Assembly: GCF_036588685.1 (NCBI RefSeq)
Contig: NC_086378.1
Span: forward strand, 20,003,578 to 20,067,577
DNA length: 64,000 nt
DNA from: Mytilus trossulus
Taxonomy: Eukaryota > Mollusca > Bivalvia > Mytilida > Mytilidae
Direction: 5' to 3'
Made by a program: the position numbers and the translations under genes
Part shown: one piece after another, positions 49,658 to 61,640 of the stretch
Layout: the number at the start of each line of letters is the position of its first letter
How positions within the stretch are numbered: the first letter of the stretch is position 1
The notes under the pieces: model-generated
What the model saw: the letters and a program-made list of their open reading frames with translations, nothing else
What the model was told of the DNA's origin: nothing
Databases searched by the model: none

Positions 49658-51093
49658 AGCGCTAATAGGGGTATTTCATCTATAAGAAAACATTATTACC
49701 ACCAGAGATATGAACTTAATTGAAAGTCCTTTTCTAAGAGGTGCAACGTACAACAAACGTATTATAAGTGAATAGGTAACAAATAGGTAACAGGGTATTT
49801 ACCGAGTGCTGGAACGGGTACATGCGCTCTAATAGGGTAATTTCATCTCTAAGAACACATTGTTACCACCAGAGACATGAACACAATTAAAAAACGATTT
49901 ATTTTAAAGTGCAACGTATACCCTGCGCATTAAAAGCGAATAAGGAACGAATAAGTAACCGGGTATTATCCGAGCGCTGGAACGGGAACATACGCGCTAA
50001 TAAGGATATTTCATCTATAAGAACACATTATTACCACCAGAGATATGAACACAATTGAAAATCCTTTTCTAAAAGGTGCAACGTACAACAAACGTAAAAA
50101 AGCGAATAGGTAACGAATAGGTAACAGGGTATTAACCGAGCTCTGGAACGGGTACATGCGCGCAAATAGGGTCATTTCATCTCTAAGAACACATTGTTAC
50201 CACCAGAGACATGAACACAATTGAAAATCCTTTTCTAAAAGGTGCAACGTACAACAAACGTATTATAAGAACGTATACCCTGCGCATTAAAAGCGAATAA
50301 GGAACGAATAAGTAACAGGGTATCACTTTAGCGCTGAAACGGGTACATATATTCTATTAGGGTAATTTCACCTCTAAGAACCAACACTGTTACCACCAGA
50401 GACACAAAACTATTTCTTTTTTAAAGTGTAACGCATAACACACATTTTAAAAGCGAATAAGGAACGAATAAGTAACAGGGTACCAGTCGAGCGCTGAAAC
50501 GGGTACATATGTTCTTTTAGGGTTATTTCACCTCTAAGAACCGACAGTTACCACCAGAGACACAAAATCATTTCTTTTTTTAAAGTGCAAAGCATAACAC
50601 ACGTTTTAAAAGCGAATAAGGGTCGAATAAGTAACAGGGTATCACTGAGTCGAGCGCTGAAACGGGAAGATATGTTCTATTAGGGTTATTTCACCTTTTA
50701 GAACCGACAATTACAACCAGAGACACAAAAATATTTCTTTTGTTAAAGCGAAACGCATAACACACGTTTTATAAGCGAATAAGGAACGAATAATTAACAG
50801 GATATCAGTGTAGCGGTGAAACGGGTACATAGGCGCTAATAGGGTTTTTTCAACTCAGAGAACACATAATTACCACCAGTGACATGAACACAATTAAAAA
50901 ACGATTTATTTCAAGGTGCAACGTAAATCACGCGTATTAAAAGCGATTAAGGAACGAATAAGTAACAGGATATAAACCGAGCGGGTCATTTCATCTCTAA
51001 GAACACATTTCATCTCTAAGAACACATTGTTATCACCAGAGACATGGACACAATTGAAAATCCTTTTCTAAAAGGTGCAACGTACAACAAACC
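49658..51093. repeat. Tandem array, about 165-bp unit (copy 3)
   Basis: Copy of 39751-41186 within the third 4.95-kb block. Confidence 0.85.
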
Positions 51094-52229
51094 AAGGTGT
51101 ATCTCTAGTAATATTTTCAAAGACCAGGGACCCTATATGACATACACAAGACCCCATGGTCTTATCCTAAGTAATATTTTCATAAGAACAGGCACCCCAT
51201 ATGACATACACAAGACGCCATGGTCTTATCTCTAGTAATATTTACAAAGACCAAGGACCCCATATGACATACACAAGACACCATGGTCTTATCTCTAGTA
51301 ATATTTTCATAAGACCAGGGACCCAATATGACATACACAAGACCCCATGGTCTTATCTCTAGTAATAATTTCATAAGACCAGGGACCCCATATGACATAC
51401 ACAAGACACCAAGGTCGTATCTCTAGTAATATTTACAAAGACCAAGGACCCCATATGACATACACAAGACACCATGGTCTTATCTCTAGTAATATTTTCA
51501 TAAGACCAGGGACCCAATATGACATACACAAGACCCCATGGTCTTATCTCTAGTAATATTTTCATAAGACCAGGGACCCCATATGACATACACAAGACGC
51601 CATGGTCTTATCTCTAGTAATATTTTCATAAGACCAGGGACCCAATATGACATACACAAGACCCCATGGTCTTATCTCTAGTAATATTTTCATAAGACCA
51701 GGGACCCAATATGACATACACAAGACCCCATGGTCTTATCTCTAGTAATATTTTCATAAGACCAGGGACCCCATATGACATACACAAGACACCAATGTCG
51801 TATCTCTAGTAATATTTTCAAAGACCATGGACCCCATATGACATACACAAGACACCAAGGTCGTATCTCTAGTAATATTTTCAAAGACCATGGACCCCAT
51901 ATGACATACACAAGACCCCATGGTCTTATCTCTAGTAATATTTTCAAAGACCAGGGACCTTATATGTCATACACAAGACACCATGGTCTTATCTCTAGTA
52001 ATATTTTCAAAGACCAGGGACCCTATATAACATACACAAGACACCACGGTCTTATCTCTAGTAATAATTTCATAAGACCAGGGACCCCATATGACATACA
52101 CAAGACGCCATGGTCTTAGCTCTAGTAATATTTTCATAAGACCATGGACCATATATTACATATACAAGACACCACGGTTTTATCTCTAGTAATATTTTCA
52201 TAAGACCAAGGACAATATGACATACATAA
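51094..52229. repeat. Tandem array, about 63-bp unit (copy 3)
   Basis: Copy of 41187-42322 within the third 4.95-kb block. Confidence 0.93.
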
Positions 52230-52596
52230 GGTGCAAATTGAACATACCTTGTGCAATGTGAGTATATGCACGGCATGACATTTCAAGGCGCTTGTGTGCA
52301 TAAAATGCTTCTAATATGCGTGGCTGCACTATTTCCCGTGCATAGTCTATTCAACTTCACAGGACAGAATTTAATGCATTTCTGTTTTGTTGTGTACGCT
52401 ACTGACGACCACCTAGGACAGTTTGTTAAAAATAAAACACGTTGAGACTTTGTTAATCTCACAAACAAGAAATGCCACAAAACAGTCAGCCTTAAGTTAC
52501 ATAGATTTAATTATGACTATTGAACGTGTAGCTAGCCTAGCTGCTACATAGATATTGATAGCAGATAGACTAGCTACTCGTTAAGTAAAAAAAATC

Positions 52597-53123
52597 TCTC
52601 ATGGATGTGTAACTAAGCTACTGGACCAACTTCAGTGGGAATCACTGCAACACAGACGATGGAAACAGTGTCTGGTGCTGTGTTACAAGACTCAACACGA
52701 GATGATTGCCATTCATCCAGCCAAATACTACACAACAGGGGACAGTAGGACCAGGGGCAACCATAAATTTAGAAAAACTAGAGTGAAGAGGGATGTATAC
52801 TACCACTCATTCTTCCCAAGAACAACTAGAGAATGGAATAAACTCCCCGAATCTGTAGTGGAGTCTGGATCTCTAGAGGACTTCAGGGCCAGAGTGAATA
52901 CCATCCCCTGGACCCAGCCACATCTGAAATAGACAGCAGGATAACCAGTGTACATAGATGTAATTAATATCATATTTTATTGTAAACACCGTCCAGTTTA
53001 TTTCCTGGACTTTTACTTTTGGCCAGAAGAGTGGCCTCCTGTCTGTTTGAGATGCGCCCGAGTCAATTACACTTTACTACAGAGTTCGACTCGTAGTGGG
53101 AAGAAGAAGAAGAAGAAGAAGAA
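52597..53123 (+). mobile_element. Non-LTR retrotransposon 3' end, copy 3
   Basis: Same fragment, open frame 52603-52932, in the third 4.95-kb block. Confidence 0.82.
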
Positions 53124-54380
53124 ATGATAAAAAAAAAACTTTGGAGACTAATAATTGCAGGAAAGCAGGGTTGGGTATAACGGACCCACTTGTAGAAAAA
53201 TAACCATATGTTAACATAAAGTTTTGTACAGATATTATTTCATTGTAGATTAGAGAAAACATATTTGTATCAAACTTTATGAAATTAACTATACTAATAT
53301 TATAGTATTGCCATACCAACGCTGTTTATTGTATTTCGTGTATAAGAAGAGGTGGTGGCAATTTTTTAATACTTTTACCCCCCCCCCCCCATTTTCTTTG
53401 AATTTGGGTCTTTCTAAATTTCACTCTAGTTGCTAGGGTCACCCTACCCCAACTTTGGACCTCAATTTTAAATGTTTCATAACTTTACCCACCTGGGTCT
53501 TTGGGTCTAGGCAAACTGTAGGGATTTTTGTTTATGAATTGCAGAATGAGGAGGTGATGTCACTTTTATTGTAAACATTAGTTATTTAATACTGAGAGAG
53601 GTCAGATTCGTCTTTGAATAACTTTCTACTTTGGAAATTAAAGAACTTTAACACATTTAATACAATGATTGGTTCATCAATTAGGCAAAAGTCTTTATTC
53701 AAAATTACATTCGGGGCTCATTTTGTCCGAATTGCACTAAGACGAATGAATGACCAATCAAACACGACATGTACATCAAATACAGTTTTTCACATTGGGT
53801 TGTCGGCCTTGAAATTCTTTTACACAAACAGCGTATTTTTAAATCAGAAGTTAACTGTCATTATTTATTTTAAACAACACATTCGTCTTATTTCAGGTCA
53901 AGAGTACTTGCTATTTATCAAGCTTCCTGATCACCAAATCTTAATTATACATGTTGTAATATCATACATAAAAAAACACCGATGTTTGTTAAATAGTTTA
54001 ATGTATACTCTATGCACTGAAGCCAAGAAAGGTGAGGTCTGTTCCCGTTGAAATATTGTTAGTTACCTACAATGAATTTCAACACATCTACCTCAGGTTT
54101 CAACGGGGCCCTTTGACCTCAATAACATATGAATATAGAATTGATTGGGATTGGGATTGATACACTTTAATAGAACAAGGACTTGTATAGGCTGTTTAGC
54201 ATTAGTTTTTTAATTTTTGAAGTTGAAAATTATGTTACAGGGCACAAAGGTATCTTTAAATTTATTTCTTACTGAAAATCTAAAGCTATTAAACCATTGA
54301 TGTGGGTTATACATCCAGTGATTGGGAAGATGATGATCTCAGAGGTAGAGATTAACTTATAAAGATCAGTAGCCAGCTGG

Positions 54381-57057
54381 GCTACGAGACCTGAAAATTG
54401 CGCTTTTTGTTCAGAAATGTCGCATAGAGTGACACATGTAAGCTCCCACATGGCGCACAATATGTTTCATTTTGTATCTAAATGTTAAGATATTGTAAAA
54501 TGGATATGATATATAATATATAAAACACCCGGCCCATTGAACCTTTTACTTTCAATTCAATATCAATGTTCTAATATCACATACTACATGCAATAAATCA
54601 ACTATATTTGGTGTATGGACAGTGTTCAAGCTAGTCCTTTTTCACAGGGCGGTCCACCCGCCCTTACCCGAGTGCCGCCCTGTGCCCTTTGTACAGTTTC
54701 AAAGGCGCCCTGCCTTTTTTTGAAGATGGATTGTATATTATTTTGTTCGTATTGATATGATCCGCCAATAACGAAATTTTACCTGGCTTTCTTTACGACT
54801 CCAAGCTAATCAACAGTAACATCAGGTGTCACAATCTGTTGTTCTAGGTTATCCGTTTATTGGATGGGTCATTAATGATCATCAACATTAATTCATTCAA
54901 ATAGAATCGGTCCTGCTTCAGGTTAAAGTTTTTGGTCAAGGTATAGTTTTTGATGAAGCTGAAGTCCAATCAACTTGAAGCTTAGTACACTTGTTGCTTA
55001 TCATATGATCTTTCTAATTTTAAAGCTAACTCAGACTTTTGACCCAAATTGCATGGTCCACATGAAATAGTACATAGTACACATGTTCCCTTTGATATGA
55101 TCTTTCCAATTGTAATGCCAAATTAGATTTTTTACCCCCTTTTTTAATGGTTCACTAAACATAGAAAATGATAGTGCGAGTGGGGCATCCATGTACTATG
55201 AACACATTCTTGTTAATACTTATTTTCACTGTTCACTATATGATCCTAACATTGTGCATTTACAGCTGTTTTTTGCTGTATTGCCATTAAGCACGTGCAC
55301 AGCAGAGGTAGAACAATCATGCATAATACACCAGTTACTTCTAAAAATACAATGACAGCTAATCACCTTAAGACAGTACAACATTTCTTTATACATTATA
55401 ATTTAAAAGCAGGTAATCCAAACATAACATTGTACTTAAAACCATTAACAAGGAAACCCTTTTAATTTGTGATCTTCCTTTATATTTCCATTTCCGCTTG
55501 TTTTCCCCACTAAAATGTTATAAATATAAATAGATTTTCTACACCATGATGTATTTACACACCTACCTTTGTTGGGTGAAATCATTATTTCATAAAAAAA
55601 AATATGGCAAGAATTGTACACATGAGAGCGCTTAGTATACAATTTCCCAAATAGTTCATGTTTCAACGGGCATTATTCTTTTTAAAGTAAGTAATCCACA
55701 CTGATTTTTGAACTCGTCCAAGATAAAGCTGATTTAACCTATGAGCCCAAGACATTGCTGATTTAACCCCTGATATAAGTTGTTTCTATGTACCCTTCAA
55801 AGCATTGTGTGAGAGGAAAAAAGGCATGTGACATATACAATATGTACATGCATGGTAAGCAATGGTAATTAAAAAAAAAACTGTCCACATAATTCGCAAG
55901 CCTATACCAATCAATCAAAATCTTTAGAAAAAATCTAGGACAAGTTTTATGATAAATGGGTCTCATTGGGGTCTAAGCGTGACGCGGGATTGCCGATTAT
56001 TTTGTAAGCGTGAAACGTGAAAGTCAAATTATTGTGTCGTGAAAACGGGAAATGAGGTCTAGCGGGATCCAGGAAATGACAAAAAAATGAGAATTGCTTA
56101 CGTACATAGTGTAAGCGGGAAACGGGAATGTGACAAAACAGTAAGTGGGATCCGGGATCGGCACACCCCAATGAGACCCCCTGATAACAAAAAGAATCTG
56201 CAGCTTATCGTTCAAACTTTTGAACAGGACAGGAGTCAGAAAATGTCTCAAAAGCACATATACTTTAAAAGGGTAAAGAAATAATCTTCTACCAATCTTC
56301 TGACAAACAATATGAACTGACGGCAACGCCTATTCACATTAGGAAAAAAACAAATTATACAACGGCATTATATAGTTAACATGGTTAAGAATTAATCTAA
56401 GAAAGTTTCAATAAATTCTAAAATTTTAGAAGAAATGGAGGATACACCATATACACTCCCCATATATAGCAATGAACAGTCAAATATTTGCTAAGCGAAA
56501 ACCCAATTAATTTGTGGAAGTTTGTTTGAACGAAATTCATTCACTGGTTTAGAAAAGTATATTTACGCAAAAAAGAAGCAGTTGTTACATATAGCAAAGA
56601 ATACAATTTTCTTAAAAAAAGAAGAGAGGAAACAGCTAGTGCAAACATTTTTAGATATTAGAAAGTTATTAGAATTTCTTTGAGAACAGTGATACTAAGT
56701 TGTTAACAGAAATACTTTGTGGTGAAAGAAATATACACATACTTTGTAAGCAACTGGGATTCTAAGTATTATCATCACAACTTTAGACAGCCTTTGTTTT
56801 CTTGAGATACACATCAACACTACTTCAAGACTGGAAGTGCAAAACTATTCTACCTACATATACCCAGATATGATAAATTAATGTATTGCCATAAATAGTT
56901 TGGAAGGCTTTGTCTTCATGAGGTTCATATTATTTGAACCTAAAGTATAGACCAATTAAATTTCCATACATACTGTAAATCGATGCCTCGTGTAGAGAGT
57001 GCTACGGTCACTGCAAGATAAGAACCATTGTAACAGCTCTTTGAAGGGTCCATATCC
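54381..57057. other. Gene-free stretch with repeat fragments
   Basis: No exon is recognised. 54650-54715 is a GC-rich patch with repeated GCCCTG/CCGCCC words. 55970-56180 holds a repeat of GCGGGAAACGGGAAT-like blocks (at least four GTGAAACGTG/GCGGGATCC variants) ending CACCCCAATGAGACCCC. The remainder is AT-rich with no RNA gene seen. Confidence 0.4.
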
Positions 57058-57500
57058 AATTAACCTTCATTTTCCATTTGCAGTCCAAATTGCCTCGAAC
57101 TTTCAAATCGGTCTACATTAAGGTCCAAAGGGTCCAACATTAAACTTAGTTTGATTTTTACAAAAATTGCATTCTTGGGGTTCTTTGATATGCTGAATCT
57201 AAACATGTACTTTGATTTTTGATTATGGGCCCAGTTTTCAAGATGGTCCAAATCGGGGTCCAAAATTTAACTTTATTTGATTTAAACAAAAATTGAATAT
57301 ATGGGGTTCTTCAATATGCTGAATCTAATCATGTATTTAGATTTTTAATATTTGGTCCTGGTTATCAAATTGGTCCACATTGAGGTCTAAAAGGTCTAAA
57401 ATTGACATTATTTGATTTCATCAAAAATTGAATTCTTGGGGTTCTATGATATGCTGAATCTAACCTTGTATTTAGATTTTGGATATTGGACCATAGACCA
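57058..57500 (-). repeat. Reversed internal fragment of the TTATACGAC element
   Basis: Three degenerate copies of the block GGGGTTCTTTGATATGCTGA / CCAAATCGGGGTCCAAAATT match, inverted, the interior of the element at 9060-9400. Both ends of the element are missing. Confidence 0.65.
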
Positions 57501-60438
57501 CATTCATTTGGTATATATTACAGCTAGGACCTTGGTACTCGTTTAATACATATACATTGTACATGTACATCTATTGGGAAATATAAATTGACATCAGATT
57601 TACACTCAGGGATTTGTGTAACGTAGTAGCATATTAATTTTGTGTTTCTATTTTTTTTGGAGGTCAAACGACCCCGATGACTTCCGTACACTATATACAA
57701 AATTAATGGCAAATCATCGGCACAGACCTGTCTAATGTATAGTCAAGCTATATTTTTATCTATTGTGGTCTATTAGACAGATATTGGTAAATTTATTTTT
57801 TCACAAGGGCAAATAAATACACATTTGATATTTGATTATCAAAAACATCTTCAAATACAGCAAATATGACATGTTGACATGTTGCCACACATTAAAAAAT
57901 GTTTTTGAAAATTGCTTTACACCTTTTGGGAAAATATTGTGTACGCGTTTTTCCAAGGGCAACTAATCTAAACGAACGACCATTCTGCACCTGAACAACC
58001 GCTACGGTAAACCGTCAACAAAAAGATGCAAACAATTAAATCATTGAACACTGTCATCCTGAAGAATATACTACACTGTCAGTATACAGGACACCAATGT
58101 CATTGTGATTTGCACATCTTAAAATTTTTAATTATGGTTTATATAGTTTTGTCTGATTGTAGAATATTCTGTACAAAATACCGTCAGACATAGTGAAAAA
58201 AATATATGATAGGATATGTCTAAGGCGTTACGCGCGATATGTTCGTACATGTAAGCGTAACACAACGTCGCGAATATTTCGTAACGTTCAAACCGAAAAT
58301 TCGACAGAAACGTTGTTTTTAAGCAAGTGCGACATTCTTGTAAGTAGTCATCCCTGTTAGACTAGACCACTTTTCCCCCATAGACCCAATGTTAAAGCCG
58401 CCATTTTGTTTGGAGGAGGGAATTTTCGACAAGGGTCAAGTGGTCATTTTTTTTTAATTAGTAATATAATTAAGGAAATATTGTGTTTTCTTATTTGATA
58501 ATTAGTTATGTCTTAATCAACAATTAATTATGTCTTAATTAATAATCAGTTATAACAATTAATAATGCAATTTAGTATAATGATTAGTTTTTAATCAAAT
58601 ATTTCGTGATGACAAAGTCTAATTAATATTAAATTGATTAGTTTCTACTCGGGTAAATAGGGTTTGACCAAATTAATTAATCAAGTCAAAACTTTTTTTT
58701 TGTTGATGATCAGTTAAAGAATAAACAGTATGTCATCCTTTGTATTTCAGAACATGTACAGCGTATTCCAAAATATTTTCCTTTTTTTTTTATATATGAC
58801 CTACTTAGTGAACCGTACAATGTTTACATGAGTATAAATAGATGTGTGTGTAAATGTTATTTTTATTGACAGTGAACGTTTATTTTGGTGTTTTGACTTT
58901 TGTTATGTTTGTGAAAGTCGGGTGATATCGATAATTGTAAATTAGAGATATTTGTTTCAAATGAATATAATCAAAAAGTATAACTTGGGTCAAATTTACA
59001 TTTTGACGATGTCAAACTGACGCTATATCAATAACTGGATTGTACCGGTTTATATACCAATACAAAGATAAACATATGAAATACTAATTTCAGACCGATT
59101 ATTGCAATGTATCTTTTTTTATTAAGACTAAATAAATTAATTAATAAGCACAAAAGACACACACACACACACACATGCAAGACATTCAACTTGTAATATA
59201 ATTTATATAAAAGTATTAAAGAAATAATCGGTAGATCTATCTGAACAAAACAGTCAGGTCCGATTTGTTGTTGTTTTCTACCGAGAGCTCACCGTTACGA
59301 TAGTAATTGTAAACTAAAATTAATCCATGTGAAATATATGATATTTATTAACGCAAATCAATTCCATGAACAAATATTTAACGTTATCCGATAATTTGGA
59401 CACATCCGTAGATTTTAATAATGTAAAATGTGATTTTCTGGTAGCAGTAATAAAAACACGACTTATCAACATGGCGGACATATTTAACTGAACAGGTAAA
59501 TTTTAGTGGAAAATGGATCAGTCCAATTTAAGGGGGTTGAGGACTGAATGAATGTTGATTTTTATTAAGATCTGTGTTAAAACTATATATTTTTCCGTGA
59601 TTGTTTTCTACATAAGTATAATAAAATGTCATATTTAATTTTGTTTGTTATGTAATTCCGTATTTAAATGGATTTTTAATTTGTGAACATCAGAGTTGTT
59701 TTCCCTATTAATGAACCGGTCCACGAACCACTATAAATACGACAAAACTCAGGTGAGTTCATGTCTCTTGAGTTAAAGTTCCAAGGAAACACCACGTCAG
59801 TTCGAACTGAATATAGTTGTAAGTATTTAAATACCGTAAAATATTCTGATACATGTATATGGAGATAAACTATTTTTTTTTTAACTAGAAAGAGTAACTC
59901 CGTTCCAATGGCAGAGAGTGTGGTCCTTTATGCTCGCAATTGCCTTGGAATAGATATCAACACGCCACCTCTGTTGATATAAGGGTGCTTCTTAAAGGTT
60001 ATTAAATTCTAAAGTTAATAAATGAAGAAAACGTATTTTAATAAGTAATAATTATACTTCAAGGTAAATATACATGAACATCTAGAGTAGATTTCCACGT
60101 GCATGTATGTGAATGAGGCTCTAGTTGAGGTCATTTAGCCAATAGCGGATGTTTGGTGCTTGACATGACCTGTCCACTGTTATGAGTCTGACTATTCATC
60201 CGATCCTACACATGCATGGTCTCGTTTATCGAGGGGAGACTCCGCCCTTTTAGGAGTCAGCGTGAAATCTTCTGAACGTTTCTCGTAAAGGGCATCAGAA
60301 ATGTTTAGATTTTCATGTATATTTACCTTATTTATGATTATTAGTTATATATTCGAGAAAATACATATACTATAAAGAAAAGAAAAAAGTACAAAAATAA
60401 AATAAAACGAAATAATATGCACTGTGAATTTGATATTT
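57501..60438. other. Gene-free stretch, possibly including the outer end of the Polinton
   Basis: No exon is recognised. 58220-58330 is a short CpG-rich pocket, 58450-58690 is dense in TAAT/ATTA words, and 59158-59174 is an AC microsatellite. The left terminus of the Polinton-like element should lie somewhere in the last part, but no inverted repeat can be assigned because the other end is outside the window. Confidence 0.35.
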
Positions 60439-60444
60439 TTTATT
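60439..60444 (-). terminator. Candidate polyadenylation signal for the integrase gene
   Basis: AATAAA on the minus strand lies about 32 bp beyond the integrase stop codon, a usual distance for a last-exon signal. Confidence 0.4.
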
Positions 60445-60475
60445 TGTAATACAATTATAAAAGAAAACAATTAGA

Positions 60476-61576
60476 TTAATAGTCTGTGACATCACTGGCT
60501 TTCACCCATGAATTAAACTTTGTTGGCCAATTTAACCATTTGATATAATATTGTTTATAGGGTCCTCTTCCTTTTGTTTTTAACACTTTCTCAATTTTCC
60601 ACAAGGAATTGTCTTTGACGTTTATTTGTTGAAGTTCAGATTGGTAGTAGGATCCAGAAATTTCATCTCCATGGTAATCTTTGATGCGATATAACGGTGT
60701 CATGCTTCTCCAGAATCGTCCGGATATCGTGAATACCTCACCCGTCCATTTTTCGTCATATTCCCGAGAAAAAATATTTCTCAAATGTGTAAGTCTAACT
60801 CGATCGCCAAGTTTAAACCTGAAGTGGTAAAGTTTCTTCAATTTTCCAGAATGTGGTCTTGACAAATATGTCGATAAACGGACCGTTTCAGCATTTTCCT
60901 TTTTTACTTCAATGGGTGCCATGTCGATAGTGCTATGAATAGTGTGGTTGTATCCATCTGCAAAGCTTTGAAGCTTGTCTATGTATCTGTAAGACTGATT
61001 GTACGAAAAGTAGCGATATATTTTCGCTTTTATTGTTTTTATAACACGCTCGGATACTGATGCCTTGACCTCATTCAACGCGTAAAAATGATTAATCTCT
61101 TCCTTTTTTATAACTGTCTGAACTTTCTTTGCCTTGAACTCCTGTCCCATATCCGTTCTTATTCTATTTGGAACTCTTCCTGTTTTAAATATGTCTTGAA
61201 ATGCAGTTGCCACGGACTCGCCTTTTTTATCTTTTAGTCTTCGTAACCATAAATACTTTGAAAACACATCGATGACTACCAAAACATATTTATATTCTTT
61301 GTTGTATTTTGAAAACTTCACCATATCCATAAGGTCAGCAGACCATTGGTCATCTATGCCGGCAACAACAATTTCTGTTCTATTCTGTGGTCTTCTTAAT
61401 GGTCGTTGTAAACTGTATGGTTCTTGGCTTTGTAACCATTTTCGTATCTTATATTTACTAATGTTGTACTTCCCTTCTTTTTGTACATAATTATAAAGTT
61501 TGTCTGGTCCAGAAAAACTAGCAGGATTTGATGGAATGAAGTAAATTTCCTTTAGATATTTCTCCCATGCAGACAT
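60476..61576 (-). CDS. Polinton retroviral-type integrase with chromodomain
   Basis: 366 residues, intronless. It catalyses insertion of the element's DNA ends into the host genome. A helix-rich N-terminal region (about 1-65, KYNISKYKIRKWLQSQEPYS) precedes the RNase H-fold core; the catalytic triad reads D81 (QWSADLMDM), D142 (RTDMGQEF) and E176 (KASVSERVIKT). A C-terminal chromodomain (about 325-366, with YYIKWLNWPTKFNSWV) is expected to bind histone tails and guide insertion; chromodomains are known on Polinton and some Gypsy integrases. The length is typical and no stop or frameshift is seen. It lies 64 bp from the ATPase gene on the same strand. The Met at 61576 is the only early in-frame start giving the full N-terminal region. 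A retrotransposon origin is less likely because no RT or gag is adjacent. Confidence 0.9.
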   Translation of the reverse strand: MSAWEKYLKEIYFIPSNPASFSGPDKLYNYVQKEGKYNISKYKIRKWLQSQEPYSLQRPLRRPQNRTEIVVAGIDDQWSADLMDMVKFSKYNKEYKYVLVVIDVFSKYLWLRRLKDKKGESVATAFQDIFKTGRVPNRIRTDMGQEFKAKKVQTVIKKEEINHFYALNEVKASVSERVIKTIKAKIYRYFSYNQSYRYIDKLQSFADGYNHTIHSTIDMAPIEVKKENAETVRLSTYLSRPHSGKLKKLYHFRFKLGDRVRLTHLRNIFSREYDEKWTGEVFTISGRFWRSMTPLYRIKDYHGDEISGSYYQSELQQINVKDNSLWKIEKVLKTKGRGPYKQYYIKWLNWPTKFNSWVKASDVTDY

Positions 61577-61640
61577 GTTGTCAACACAAATATCAAAATA
61601 GATATAATGAAACCCGTGTTATACAGTACGTTATAAAGGA

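Larger units (their letters stand above)
49431..54380. repeat. 4.95-kb tandem block, copy 3
   Basis: Offset 4955 bp from copy 2. It ends at AGCCAGCTGG and then continues into unrelated sequence (GCTACGAGACC), so the array is closed on the right. Confidence 0.95.
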
